Part shown: one piece after another, positions 27,552 through 35,346 of the stretch
Layout of the letters: every line of letters starts with the position of its first letter
Numbering within the stretch: position 1 is the first letter of the stretch
NCBI GenBank assembly: GCA_963753485.1
Contig: CAVWCL010000001.1
Span: 124,001 to 188,000 of the forward strand
Source of the DNA: CAWDLX01 sp963753485
GTDB lineage: Bacteria > Actinomycetota > Actinomycetes > Mycobacteriales > Micromonosporaceae
Length of the DNA stretch: 64,000 nucleotides
Direction of reading: 5' to 3'
Made by a program: the position numbers and the translations under genes
The notes under the pieces: generated by a model
Databases searched by the model: none
Told to the model about the DNA's origin: nothing
Seen by the model: only the letters and a program-made list of their open reading frames with translations

Positions 27552-27580
27552 TTGACCGCGTGTCGTGAGGAAAGTACCGT
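27552..27580 (+). promoter_or_regulatory. Probable bldD promoter
   Basis: TTGACC (27552-27557), a 17-bp spacer and TACCGT (27575-27580) fit a principal-sigma promoter. The leader to the bldD start would be about 50 bases. The -10 element abuts the BldD-box-like sequence. Confidence 0.6.
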
Positions 27581-27593
27581 CACGCTCCGTAAC
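27579..27593. promoter_or_regulatory. Putative BldD operator (autoregulation)
   Basis: GTCACGCTCCGTAAC consists of two GTNAC half-sites five bases apart, close to the BldD box as I recall it from Streptomyces (one mismatch). It covers the end of the -10 element and the likely transcription start, so binding would block bldD transcription. BldD autorepression is established in Streptomyces; the site here is by inspection only. Confidence 0.6.
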
Positions 27594-27638
27594 GACTGCT
27601 GGGGAGAACCCCCGCGGCCTGTCACAGGGGAGTGTCTG

Positions 27639-28127
27639 ATGGCTTCTGACTACGCCAAGTCTCTCGGCGCCCGGCTGCGCTCGATCCGCCAGCAACAGGG
27701 GCTGTCCCTTCAGGGCGTGGAGGAGAAGTCCTCCGGACGCTGGAAAGCGGTCGTGGTCGGCTCGTACGAGCGCGGCGACCGGGCCGTGACCGTGTCCCGC
27801 CTGGCCGAGCTGGCTGACTTCTACCGGGTGCCGGTCGCGGAGCTGCTCCCCGAGGGCGGTTCCGCCCGTACCGACCCGGGCAACAAGATCGTGCTCGACC
27901 TGGAGAAGCTCTACGACCACGCGAACGACGAGCTCGCCTACGTCGCCAAGTACGCCCGCGCCATCCAGCAGGCCCGGGGCGACTACAACGGCCGGGTGCT
28001 CTCGATCCGGGCCGACGATCTGCGGGCGCTCGCCATCGTGTACGACGACTCGCCGACCGGTCTGGTGGACCGCCTCACCGAGCAGGGCGTGCTCGTGGAC
28101 GACCCGCGCGCGTTCTTCAACTCCTGA
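27639..28127 (+). CDS. bldD: Developmental master regulator BldD (c-di-GMP effector)
   Basis: 162 residues from the ATG at 27639 with AGGGGAGT five bases upstream; a longer frame from 27540 crosses the promoter and is rejected. The N-terminal XRE-type helix-turn-helix spans about 8-70 (YAKSLGARLRSIRQQQGLSL, VGSYERGDRAVTVSRLAELA). The C-terminal domain keeps the c-di-GMP signature RGD-X8-RADD (residues 113-127), which in Streptomyces binds a c-di-GMP tetramer that dimerises BldD on DNA. It represses sporulation genes there. Divergent from pyrR and convergent with nusB six bases away. Confidence 0.97.
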   Translation: MASDYAKSLGARLRSIRQQQGLSLQGVEEKSSGRWKAVVVGSYERGDRAVTVSRLAELADFYRVPVAELLPEGGSARTDPGNKIVLDLEKLYDHANDELAYVAKYARAIQQARGDYNGRVLSIRADDLRALAIVYDDSPTGLVDRLTEQGVLVDDPRAFFNS

Positions 28128-28133
28128 CTCATC

Positions 28134-28604
28134 TCAGTTGGTCCGGGACTGGCCGCCCGGTGACCGGGGAGCGTAGTCGGCGATCCGGCCGAGCAGGCCG
28201 TTGACGAATCGCGGGGAGTCGTCGGTGGAGAGTTCGCCCGCCAGCGCGACCGCCTCCGAGATGGCCACCGCGTCGTCGATGTCGTCGCGGTAGAGCAGTT
28301 CGTACACGGCGATCCGGCAGAGGTTGCGATCCACCGCCGGCATCCGATCCAGGGTCCAGCCCTCGGCGTACGAGGAGAGCACCTCGTCGATCGCCGCCGC
28401 GTGCTCGGCCACCCCCTCGACGATCTCCACCGCGTACGCCAGGTGCTCGGGCCGGTCGGGACCGCGGCGGGCCAGGGTGTCGGCGAGGATCTGGGTCGCG
28501 GAGACGGCTCGCAGGTCGGCCGAGTAGAGCACGTCCAGGGCGCGGCGGCGCGACTTGCGGCGGGACGGGTTGTAGCCGGTCGGCGCGCGGCGGGGTTCAG
28601 GCAC
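28134..28604 (-). CDS. nusB: Transcription antitermination factor NusB
   Basis: 156 residues. Typical N-terminal arginine-rich RRKSRRRALDVLYSADLR, then the all-helical core with RMPAVDRNLCRIAVYELLYR and the conserved ISEAVALAGELSTDDSPRFV-NGLLGRI end. It binds boxA RNA with NusE during rRNA transcription. GTG start overlaps the efp stop by 8 bp (GTGCCTGA), so the two are translationally coupled. Confidence 0.95.
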   Translation of the reverse strand: MPEPRRAPTGYNPSRRKSRRRALDVLYSADLRAVSATQILADTLARRGPDRPEHLAYAVEIVEGVAEHAAAIDEVLSSYAEGWTLDRMPAVDRNLCRIAVYELLYRDDIDDAVAISEAVALAGELSTDDSPRFVNGLLGRIADYAPRSPGGQSRTN

Positions 28605-29154
28605 GGCCGAGATAGCGACCGTCGCGGGTATCCACCTTGATCTTCTCGCCGGTGGTGACGAAGAGCGGGACCATGACGGTGGCCCCGGTCTGCACGGTAG
28701 CCGGCTTGGTGCCCCCGGTCGACCGGTCGCCCTGCAGCCCGGGCTCGGTGTAGGTGATCTCCAGGACCACGCTGACGGGCAGCTCGAGGTAGAGCGGCAC
28801 CCCTTGGTGGACCGCGATCGTCACCTCGGCCTCGGGCAACAGGTAGCTCTTCGCGTCGCCGACCGTGGCCGAGGGCACCGGCACCTGGTCGTACGAGGAG
28901 AGGTCCATGAAGATGTAGTCGTCCCCGTCGGCGTAGAGATACTGCATCGTGCGCTTGTCGACGGTGGCAGTGTCCACCTTGGTCCCCGCGTTGAAGGTGC
29001 GGTCCACCACCTTGCCGGAGAGCACGTTCTTCAGCGTCGTGCGCACAAACGCCCCACCCTTGCCCGGCTTGACGTGCTGGAACTCGACGACCGTCCACAG
29101 ATCGCCATCGAGGTTGAGGACCAGTCCGTTCTTGAGGTCGTTCGTTGTGGCCAT
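28597..29154 (-). CDS. efp: Elongation factor P
   Basis: 185 residues, a full three-domain EF-P. The tip loop of domain I reads KPGKGGAF, with the Lys that would sit in the ribosome near residue 32; no epmA/earP-type modification gene is nearby. The C-terminal OB-fold contains PVSVVLEITYTEPGLQGDRS and GATVMVPLFVTTGEKIKVDT, the family signature. It relieves stalling at polyproline. Located with nusB as in other actinobacteria; pepQ, often upstream, is absent. Confidence 0.96.
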   Translation of the reverse strand: MATTNDLKNGLVLNLDGDLWTVVEFQHVKPGKGGAFVRTTLKNVLSGKVVDRTFNAGTKVDTATVDKRTMQYLYADGDDYIFMDLSSYDQVPVPSATVGDAKSYLLPEAEVTIAVHQGVPLYLELPVSVVLEITYTEPGLQGDRSTGGTKPATVQTGATVMVPLFVTTGEKIKVDTRDGRYLGRA

Positions 29155-29267
29155 GGGAGGCGGGCGTCACTTTCGTCGAGGAGGGCCGGAACGCGCCCCA
29201 GCCTACCCGGCGATCCGCGCCGGTCGCCCGATGCCCGCGCCGGCTCGCCTCGGCTAGCCTGGGCGTC

Positions 29268-30155
29268 GTGGCGGCGGACGCACGAGGCACGCAGGCCGCG
29301 TCCTACCTCAGGATGCTGCTGGTACGACCGGGCGAACCCCGCTCGGTCTGGGAGCGGCGGGCCCATGATCCACGGCCGGGCATCGTCGACCACGCCGCGG
29401 TCGCCGGGGTGGTCAACCGGGCCGCCCGCCAGCCGCTGTCGCCGGAGACGATCGCCGCCGCGGTGGAGGGCGCCGCGCTCAGCGCACCGACCCTGGACCG
29501 GTTCATCGATGCGTTCAACCTCAACGGCCGCCACGCCACCCGCCTGCGGGACCTGCTGCGCGGCAGCGACGCGGTCCGGGTCATCACCGGATCGGCGTTG
29601 AGCGACCTGCGCCGCCAGATCGGCCCGCCCCGCCACGAGACGCTCGCCGTGCACGAGCTGCACACCCTCGGTCCGGACGGGCTGCCGGCCGAGCACCAGA
29701 CCATCCAGGTCATCAAGTCTACTGTGGACTCGCTCGAGACGTATCCGTTCCGGTTCGACACCGACCAACTGGCGGTCGAGGTCGTCCGGGGTGGACACGT
29801 CGGCGACCTGTACCGGTTTGACGAGCACCTCTTCGGCTTCGACATCGTGCTCGACCGGCCGCTCGCCGCCGGCGAGACGACCCTGCTGCACTACCGCCTC
29901 ACGTTCCTTTACCGCACGGCGCCGCCGACCGAGTTCCGCCGCGGTGTGCTCGGCACCATGCGCGACGTGACCCTGTGGGTCCAGTTCCACCCGCAGAAGG
30001 TGCCCGCGCGGGTCTGGCAGGCCCGGTGGGACCGGCTCGACCACGCCGCTGTCATCGAGGAACAGGTGGTGGAGCTGGACGGGGAACTCTCCGCCCAGGC
30101 CCGCTACGACCGGGTGGACGACTCGATTCTCGGCTTCCGCTGGTCCTGGGAGTAA
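29268..30155 (+). CDS. Hypothetical protein with degenerate HTH-like N-terminus
   Basis: 295 residues from a GTG at 29268. TAGCCT ends eight bases upstream of it with no ribosome-binding site, so the message is probably leaderless; upstream in-frame codons overlap the efp start region. The N-terminal third (VVNRAARQPLSPETIAAAVEGA, APTLDRFIDAFNLNGRHATRLRDLL) resembles an XRE-type helix-turn-helix. The C-terminal two thirds are beta-rich (LETYPFRFDTDQLAVEVVRG, TTLLHYRLTFLYR, MRDVTLWVQFHP). I do not recognise the family; a cytoplasmic regulatory or sensor role is only a guess. Confidence 0.7.
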   Translation: MAADARGTQAASYLRMLLVRPGEPRSVWERRAHDPRPGIVDHAAVAGVVNRAARQPLSPETIAAAVEGAALSAPTLDRFIDAFNLNGRHATRLRDLLRGSDAVRVITGSALSDLRRQIGPPRHETLAVHELHTLGPDGLPAEHQTIQVIKSTVDSLETYPFRFDTDQLAVEVVRGGHVGDLYRFDEHLFGFDIVLDRPLAAGETTLLHYRLTFLYRTAPPTEFRRGVLGTMRDVTLWVQFHPQKVPARVWQARWDRLDHAAVIEEQVVELDGELSAQARYDRVDDSILGFRWSWE

Positions 30156-30181
30156 CCCAGACCGTAGGCGCACGCCTCGCC

Positions 30182-30245
30182 AGTCGATCTAGGGCGTAGG
30201 CACACGATTGGAGATCGAACCGTGTGCCTACGCCCTAGATCGACG
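30182..30245. repeat. 64-bp palindromic element, copy 3
   Basis: Arms gtcgatctagggcgtaggca and tgcctacgccctagatcgac pair perfectly over at least 25 bases including the inner cacacg/cgtgtg; loop ATTGGAGATCGAAC. It lies between two convergent genes, 26 bases after the stop of the plus-strand gene and five bases from the stop of the dehydrogenase gene. The best-conserved copy of the five. Confidence 0.97.
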
Positions 30246-30250
30246 GAAGA

Positions 30251-31669
30251 TTACTCCGCGTGCGAGCCGGCGTGGGTGGTGGTCGGCACCGGCTCGCCGC
30301 CGACCCAGACGGTCTTGAGGTTGCAGAACTCCCGGATCCCGTGCGCCGACAGCTCCCGGCCGTACCCGGAGTTCTTCACCCCGCCGAAGGGCAGTTCGGG
30401 GAACGAGGTGACCATGCCGTTGATGAAGACCGCGCCGGCGTCGAGGTCCTCGGCGAAGCGCGCCTGCTCCGACGCGTCGGTGGTCCAGGCGTTGGCGCCC
30501 AGACCGAAACTGGTGGCGTTGGCCAGCTCGACCGCTTCGGCGTAGGAGTCCACCCGGAAGAGTCCGGCGACCGGGCCGAAGACCTCCTCGGTGAACATGC
30601 GCATGTCCCGGGTGATGCCGGTGACCACCGTCGGCGGGTACCACCAGCCGGGCCCGTCCAGCCGCTGCCCTCCACACAGGACAGTGGCACCGAGCTGGGT
30701 GGCGTCATCGACCAGCTCCTCGACGTCGATGCGACCCTGCTCGAGCGCGAGCGGGCCGATCCCGGTCGTGTCCTGCATCGGGTCGCCCACCACCAGGTCG
30801 GCCATGTGCCGGGTGAACGCGGCCGCGAACGCGTCGTAGACATCGGCGTGCACGATGAAACGCTTCGCCGCGATGCAGGACTGGCCGTTGTTCTGGCAGC
30901 GCGCGGTGGTCGCGACCCGGGCGGCCTGGTCGATGTCGGCTGAGGGCATGACCACGTACGGGTCGGAGCCGCCCAGCTCCAGCACGGTCTTCTTGAGCTC
31001 CCGGCCGGCGATCGCGGCGACCGCCCGGCCGGCCGCCTCGCTGCCGGTGAGCGTGGCCGCCCGTACCCGGGGATCGGTGAGCACCCGCTCGACCAGGTCC
31101 GAACCGATCAGCAGGGTCTGGAAGGCGCCCTCCGGGAAGCCGGCCCGGGCAAACAGGTCGCCCAGGTAGAGCGCGGTCTGCGGCACGTTCGAGGCGTGCT
31201 TGAGCAGGCCCGGGTTGCCGGCCATGAGCGCCGGGGCGGCGAAGCGCATCGCCTGCCACAGCGGGAAGTTCCACGGCATGACCGCGAGTACCGGGCCCAG
31301 TGGCCGGTACACCGCGTAGGCCCGGCTCGCCTTCACCGCCGCCGCGTCGGCCGGCTCGTCGCGCAGGAACTCCTCGGCGTGCGCGGCGTAGAACCGGCAC
31401 GCGGTGGCGCATTTGGCCGCCTCCGCTTTGGCCGAGGCGAGCGTCTTGCCCATCTCGGTGGTCATCAGGGCGGCGACCTGGTCACGCTCGGCGTCGAGCA
31501 GATCGGCCGCCGCGGTCAGCCAGCCGGCGCGTTCGGCGAAGCTGGTGCGCCGCAGCGCTTCGAAGCCGCGCTCGGCGACGGCGAGACGGTGGTCGACCTC
31601 GGCCGCCGGCATGGGGTCGAATCGCTTGACGACCTCGCCGGTCGCCGGATTCGTGGTCGCAATCGCCAT
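30251..31669 (-). CDS. Aldehyde dehydrogenase, succinate-semialdehyde dehydrogenase type
   Basis: 472 residues. The opening IATTNPATGEVVKRFDPM is typical of succinate-semialdehyde dehydrogenases. NAD(P) and catalytic motifs: LAVMPWNFPLWQAMRFAAPA, VLELGGSDPYVV (general-base Glu) and CQNNGQSCIAAKRF (catalytic Cys). FGPVAGLFRV and PFGGVKNSGYGREL complete the family set. AAGGGGACGG precedes the ATG. Substrate cannot be fixed from sequence, but with the nearby importer and ornithine cyclodeaminase-like gene a role in amino-acid or polyamine breakdown is possible. A palindromic element follows its stop. Confidence 0.88.
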   Translation of the reverse strand: MAIATTNPATGEVVKRFDPMPAAEVDHRLAVAERGFEALRRTSFAERAGWLTAAADLLDAERDQVAALMTTEMGKTLASAKAEAAKCATACRFYAAHAEEFLRDEPADAAAVKASRAYAVYRPLGPVLAVMPWNFPLWQAMRFAAPALMAGNPGLLKHASNVPQTALYLGDLFARAGFPEGAFQTLLIGSDLVERVLTDPRVRAATLTGSEAAGRAVAAIAGRELKKTVLELGGSDPYVVMPSADIDQAARVATTARCQNNGQSCIAAKRFIVHADVYDAFAAAFTRHMADLVVGDPMQDTTGIGPLALEQGRIDVEELVDDATQLGATVLCGGQRLDGPGWWYPPTVVTGITRDMRMFTEEVFGPVAGLFRVDSYAEAVELANATSFGLGANAWTTDASEQARFAEDLDAGAVFINGMVTSFPELPFGGVKNSGYGRELSAHGIREFCNLKTVWVGGEPVPTTTHAGSHAE

Positions 31670-31761
31670 GGGTCCGTCCCCTTCACCGCTGGCGCCGTCG
31701 TGCCGCCCTCGGCGATGAACCTACCGGGTGCCGGCGGCCGGGGTACCCAGGCCGGCTGGGC

Positions 31762-32295
31762 TCACCGCCAACGGTCGCGGCCGAGCACCGTCATCAGTGA
31801 GGCCACCGTGGTCGCGTTGACGATCTGCTTCTTGCCGATCAGCTCGGCCACGGTGTCCAGCCGGACCCACTCCACGTACTCGGAGTCGAAGGTGTCGGTC
31901 GCCTCACTCACGTAGGCCGCACTGTCGGCGACGAAGATGTGGCACTGCGCGGTGGTCAGGTCGGCGCACGGCTGCAGGTAGAGCAACGCGCCCAGGTGTC
32001 CCGGACGCCAGCCGCTCACCTGCTCCACGTGGCGAGCCGCGGCCACGGCCGGCTCCTCGCCCGGCTCGATGCGACCGAGCGGGATCTCGTAGCCCCAGGT
32101 GTCGGTGACGAACCGGTGGCGCCACAACAGCAGCACCCGGCCGCTGTCGTTGACCACCACCGCGCCGGCGCTCGGGTCGACCGGGATCAGGCGATGGTCC
32201 ACATGCCGGCCGTCGGGCAGGACGAGATCCGCGGACCGCACCTCGATGCTCTGGTCCTTGTAGAGCGACCGCTCCTCGTTGACCCGCCACTGCAT
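31762..32295 (-). CDS. Nudix-fold protein with degenerate Nudix box
   Basis: 177 residues from the ATG at 32295 (MQWRVNEERSLYKDQSIEVR); no ribosome-binding site, and GATACT six bases upstream suggests a leaderless message. The fold is ADP-ribose-pyrophosphatase-like, but the Nudix box reads GRIEPGEEPAVAAARHVEQV then SGW. The canonical GX5EX7REUXEEXGU has lost the Glu after Arg (now His) and the EE pair (now QV). Those residues bind the catalytic metals, so hydrolysis is doubtful. It may be a ligand-binding Nudix relative or a decaying gene. Confidence 0.8.
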   Translation of the reverse strand: MQWRVNEERSLYKDQSIEVRSADLVLPDGRHVDHRLIPVDPSAGAVVVNDSGRVLLLWRHRFVTDTWGYEIPLGRIEPGEEPAVAAARHVEQVSGWRPGHLGALLYLQPCADLTTAQCHIFVADSAAYVSEATDTFDSEYVEWVRLDTVAELIGKKQIVNATTVASLMTVLGRDRWR

Positions 32296-32459
32296 CCGCC
32301 GAGTATCGCAGCGGATCTTGCATCGAGCCAGGCCAGCCCAGCCGAAGATCGGCACATCTGGATCTCGGGCGGCCGCCGGGGGATGATGGGCGGGCCGCCG
32401 ATCACCGGCGACCCGATCAAGCCGGCCCCTCGCACTCGGCCGGCGAGAAGGAGGAAGAC

Positions 32460-33584
32460 GTGCGAATCGTTGCCCGTGCGGGTGCCCTGATGGCCGCGTC
32501 GACCCTGCTCCTGGCGGCGGCCTGCTCGCCGCCCACGTCCTCGAACCCGGCCAGCAGCAGCGATGCGGCCAAGGCCACCAGCGCGGCAGACCTCGGTGGC
32601 CTACCCAAGCTCATCGACGCGGCCAAGAAGGAAGGCCAGCTCAACGTCATCGCCCTGCCGCCGGACTGGGCCAACTACGGCGAGATCCTCACCGCGTTCA
32701 CCGCCAAGTACGGGATCAAGGTGAACTCGGCGCAGCCCGACGCCTCCAGCCAGGACGAGATCAACGCGGCCAAGCAGCTCAAAGGCCAGGGCAACGCGCC
32801 GGACGTGTTCGACCTCGGCACCGCGGTCGCGTCGGCCAACACCGCGATGTTCGCGCCGTACAAGGTCACCACCTGGGCCGACATCCCGGCCGCGCTCAAG
32901 GACGCCGGCGGAGTGTGGGTCAACGACTACGGCGGGTACATGTCGATCGGGTACGACTCCGGGAAGGTGCCGGCCCCGACCAGCGTCGCGGACCTGCTCA
33001 AGCCCGAGTACAAGGGCAAGGTCGCGCTGAACGGCGATCCCACCCAGGCCGGCGCGGCCTTCAGCGGCGTGGTCATGGCAGCGCTGGGCAACGGCGGCTC
33101 GGCCGACGACATCGCCAAGGGCGTCGACTTCTTTCACCAGCTCAAGCAGGCCGGCAACTTCCTTCCGGTGGATCCGACCCCGGCCACCATCGAGTCCGGC
33201 CAGACCCCGGTTGTCTTCGACTGGGACTACCTCAACGTCGCCCAGGGCGTGAAGCTGCAGGGCAAGATGTCCTGGAAGACGGTGGTGCCGGCGAATGCGG
33301 TCGTGGGCTCGTACTACGTACAGGCGATCAGCAAGGACGCGCCGCACCCCGCCGCGGCCCGGCTGTTCCAGGAGTTCCTCTACTCCGACCAGGGCCAGAA
33401 CCTGTGGCTCAAGGGCGGCGCCCGGCCGGTGCGCGCCGACGCCATGAAGACCGCCGGCACTCTTGACGCGACCGCCTTCGCCGCATTGCCGGCGACCAGC
33501 GGTACGCCGGTCTTCCTCACCGACGCGCAGACCACCGCGGCGAAGAACTACCTGGCTGCCAACTGGGCCAAGTCGATCTCGTGA
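32460..33584 (+). CDS. ABC importer substrate-binding lipoprotein (PotD/AfuA type)
   Basis: 374 residues from a GTG behind AAGGAGGA. Signal peptide MRIVARAGALMAASTLLLAA followed by the lipobox Cys (LLAAAC) at residue 21-22, then a Ser/Ala linker. The mature protein shows the type-2 periplasmic fold of iron(III)/polyamine/phosphonate binders: LPPDWANYGEILTAFTAKYG, APDVFDLGT, YGGYMSIGYD, DLLKPEYKGKVAL. It starts a four-gene transporter operon in which every gene overlaps the next. The substrate is not evident. Confidence 0.88.
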   Translation: MRIVARAGALMAASTLLLAAACSPPTSSNPASSSDAAKATSAADLGGLPKLIDAAKKEGQLNVIALPPDWANYGEILTAFTAKYGIKVNSAQPDASSQDEINAAKQLKGQGNAPDVFDLGTAVASANTAMFAPYKVTTWADIPAALKDAGGVWVNDYGGYMSIGYDSGKVPAPTSVADLLKPEYKGKVALNGDPTQAGAAFSGVVMAALGNGGSADDIAKGVDFFHQLKQAGNFLPVDPTPATIESGQTPVVFDWDYLNVAQGVKLQGKMSWKTVVPANAVVGSYYVQAISKDAPHPAAARLFQEFLYSDQGQNLWLKGGARPVRADAMKTAGTLDATAFAALPATSGTPVFLTDAQTTAAKNYLAANWAKSIS

Positions 33585-34537
33585 CCGTGGCCACCACAAC
33601 ACGTCCGCCGTCCGGCCCGGACCTCGACCCGCAGCGCGGCGAGGTCCGGGCCGGCGGCTCCGCGGAGCAGCGCCGCCGCGGCCGGCGGTGGGCCCGCGGG
33701 CGGAGCCTGGTCGGGGTGGTGCCGTTCGGCGCCTTCGTCACCGTCTTCCTCGCCATCCCCACGCTGGTGGTCGCCGTCGGCGCGCTCAGCAGCGACACCG
33801 GTGGGTTCACCGTTTCCAACCTGCGCAACCTGGGCAGCTCGTACCTGTTGGAAGCGTTCGGGCGCAGCATCGTGCTCTCCGCGGTCACCGCGCTCATCGG
33901 CGCGGTGGTCGGCGGGCTGCTGGCGTACGCGCTCGCCACCGCGCGCCTCGGCAGCCTGCTGCGGCGGGTGGTGACCGCGGCGTGCGGGGTGTTGGCCCAG
34001 TTCGGCGGCGTCACGCTCGCCTTCGCCTTCATCGCCACCATCGGCCTGAGCGGCTTCGTCACCGTCTTCCTTCACGACCACCTGGGCGTGGACATCTACT
34101 CCGGTGGCGTCTGGCTCTTCGACCTGCCCGGGCTGATGGTCGTCTACACCTACTTCCAGATCCCGCTCATGGTCATCGTCTTCCTGCCGGCGCTGGACGG
34201 CGTGCGGCTGCAGTGGCGGGAGGCGACCGAGAGCCTCGGCGGGTCCACCTGGCAGTACTGGCGCCTGGTGGCCGCGCCCATCCTGGCGCCGGCGTTCCTC
34301 GGCGCCACCCTGTTGTTGTTCGCCAACGCGTTCTCCGCGTACGCGACCGCGGCCGCGCTGGTGAGCCAGGGCAGCCCGATCATCCCGCTGCAGATCCGGG
34401 GCGCGCTGACCAGTGAGGTCATCCTCGGCCAGCAGAACCTCGGCAAGGCCATGGCGCTCGGCATGATCGTTGTGGTCGCAGCCGTCATGTCCCTCTACGC
34501 CGCGCTCGCCCGCCGGGCCTCCCGATGGCTGGGCTGA
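33581..34537 (+). CDS. ABC importer permease 1
   Basis: 318 residues; the GTG overlaps the binding-protein stop (GTGA). After a cytoplasmic N-terminus of about 40 residues come six predicted membrane helices, beginning LVGVVPFGAFVTVFLAIPTL. The EAA loop that contacts the ATPase is visible as EATESLGGSTWQYWRLVAAP. This is the PotB-like partner of the next gene. The final 13 bases overlap permease 2. Confidence 0.9.
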   Translation: MTVATTTRPPSGPDLDPQRGEVRAGGSAEQRRRGRRWARGRSLVGVVPFGAFVTVFLAIPTLVVAVGALSSDTGGFTVSNLRNLGSSYLLEAFGRSIVLSAVTALIGAVVGGLLAYALATARLGSLLRRVVTAACGVLAQFGGVTLAFAFIATIGLSGFVTVFLHDHLGVDIYSGGVWLFDLPGLMVVYTYFQIPLMVIVFLPALDGVRLQWREATESLGGSTWQYWRLVAAPILAPAFLGATLLLFANAFSAYATAAALVSQGSPIIPLQIRGALTSEVILGQQNLGKAMALGMIVVVAAVMSLYAALARRASRWLG

Positions 34538-35346
34538 ACCGCCGCCGGGCGCGCCGGCAGACCGTGCTGCGCTGGAGCATCGTCGGCGTGGTGGGGGTGT
34601 ACTTCGCGCTCCCGCTCGCCGCCATGCTCGAGTTCACCACCCGTGGTATCGGCGGTGCCCGCAGCGCGCAGACCTGGCAGCAGCTGCTGGACTGGCACCG
34701 GCTCAGCCAGGAGCACCCCGACCTGGCTGAGGGCATCATGAACTCGCTCGGGCTGGTCGTGCTCACCGTCGCCGGCATGCTCCTGCTGCTGGTGCCGACC
34801 GTGATCTGGGTACGGCTGCGCCTGCCCCGCCTGCGCCGGGCGATCGAGTTCGTCTGCCTGCTCCCGCTGACCATTCCGGCGATCGTGCTGGTGGTCGGGC
34901 TGGCGCCGGTCTACGCCTGGGTCACGTACTTCCTCGGCGGTTCCTCGCTGACCCTCGCCTTCGCCTACACGGTGCTGGTGCTCCCGTACGCCTACCGCGC
35001 GATCGACGCCGGGCTCTCCGGGATCGACGTGCGGACGTTGGCCGAGGCGGCCCGGAGCCTCGGCGCCGGCTGGACCACCGTGATGACGCGGGTGGTGCTG
35101 CCCAACATCCGCTCCGCGGTGCTGTCGGCCGCCTTCCTCACCGTCGCCCTGGTGCTCGGCGAGTTCACCATCGCGTCGCTGCTGAGCCGGAGCAACCTCC
35201 AGGTCTCGATCAACTTCCTGGGCAAGAGCAGCGCCCAGCTGTCGGTCGCGGTCTCGTTTGCGGCACTGGTCGTCGCGTTCCTGCTGCTGGTCGGGCTCAC
35301 CTTCGCCACCGGCGGCCGGTCCTCGAGCACCCGGGGCGCGCAGTGA
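34525..35346 (+). CDS. ABC importer permease 2
   Basis: 273 residues with an N-terminal RRRARRQ basic stretch and six membrane helices (first: SIVGVVGVYFALPLAAML). The EAA motif is EAARSLGAGWTTVMTRVVLP. PotC-like partner of permease 1. Its ATG lies inside the 3' end of permease 1 and its stop overlaps the ATPase start (GTGA), so a single polycistronic message is nearly certain. Confidence 0.9.
   Translation: MAGLNRRRARRQTVLRWSIVGVVGVYFALPLAAMLEFTTRGIGGARSAQTWQQLLDWHRLSQEHPDLAEGIMNSLGLVVLTVAGMLLLLVPTVIWVRLRLPRLRRAIEFVCLLPLTIPAIVLVVGLAPVYAWVTYFLGGSSLTLAFAYTVLVLPYAYRAIDAGLSGIDVRTLAEAARSLGAGWTTVMTRVVLPNIRSAVLSAAFLTVALVLGEFTIASLLSRSNLQVSINFLGKSSAQLSVAVSFAALVVAFLLLVGLTFATGGRSSSTRGAQ

Noticed and set aside
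27540..27638. Longer bldD start at 27540
   Set aside because: It would begin upstream of the -35 element of the promoter and add sequence not found in BldD.
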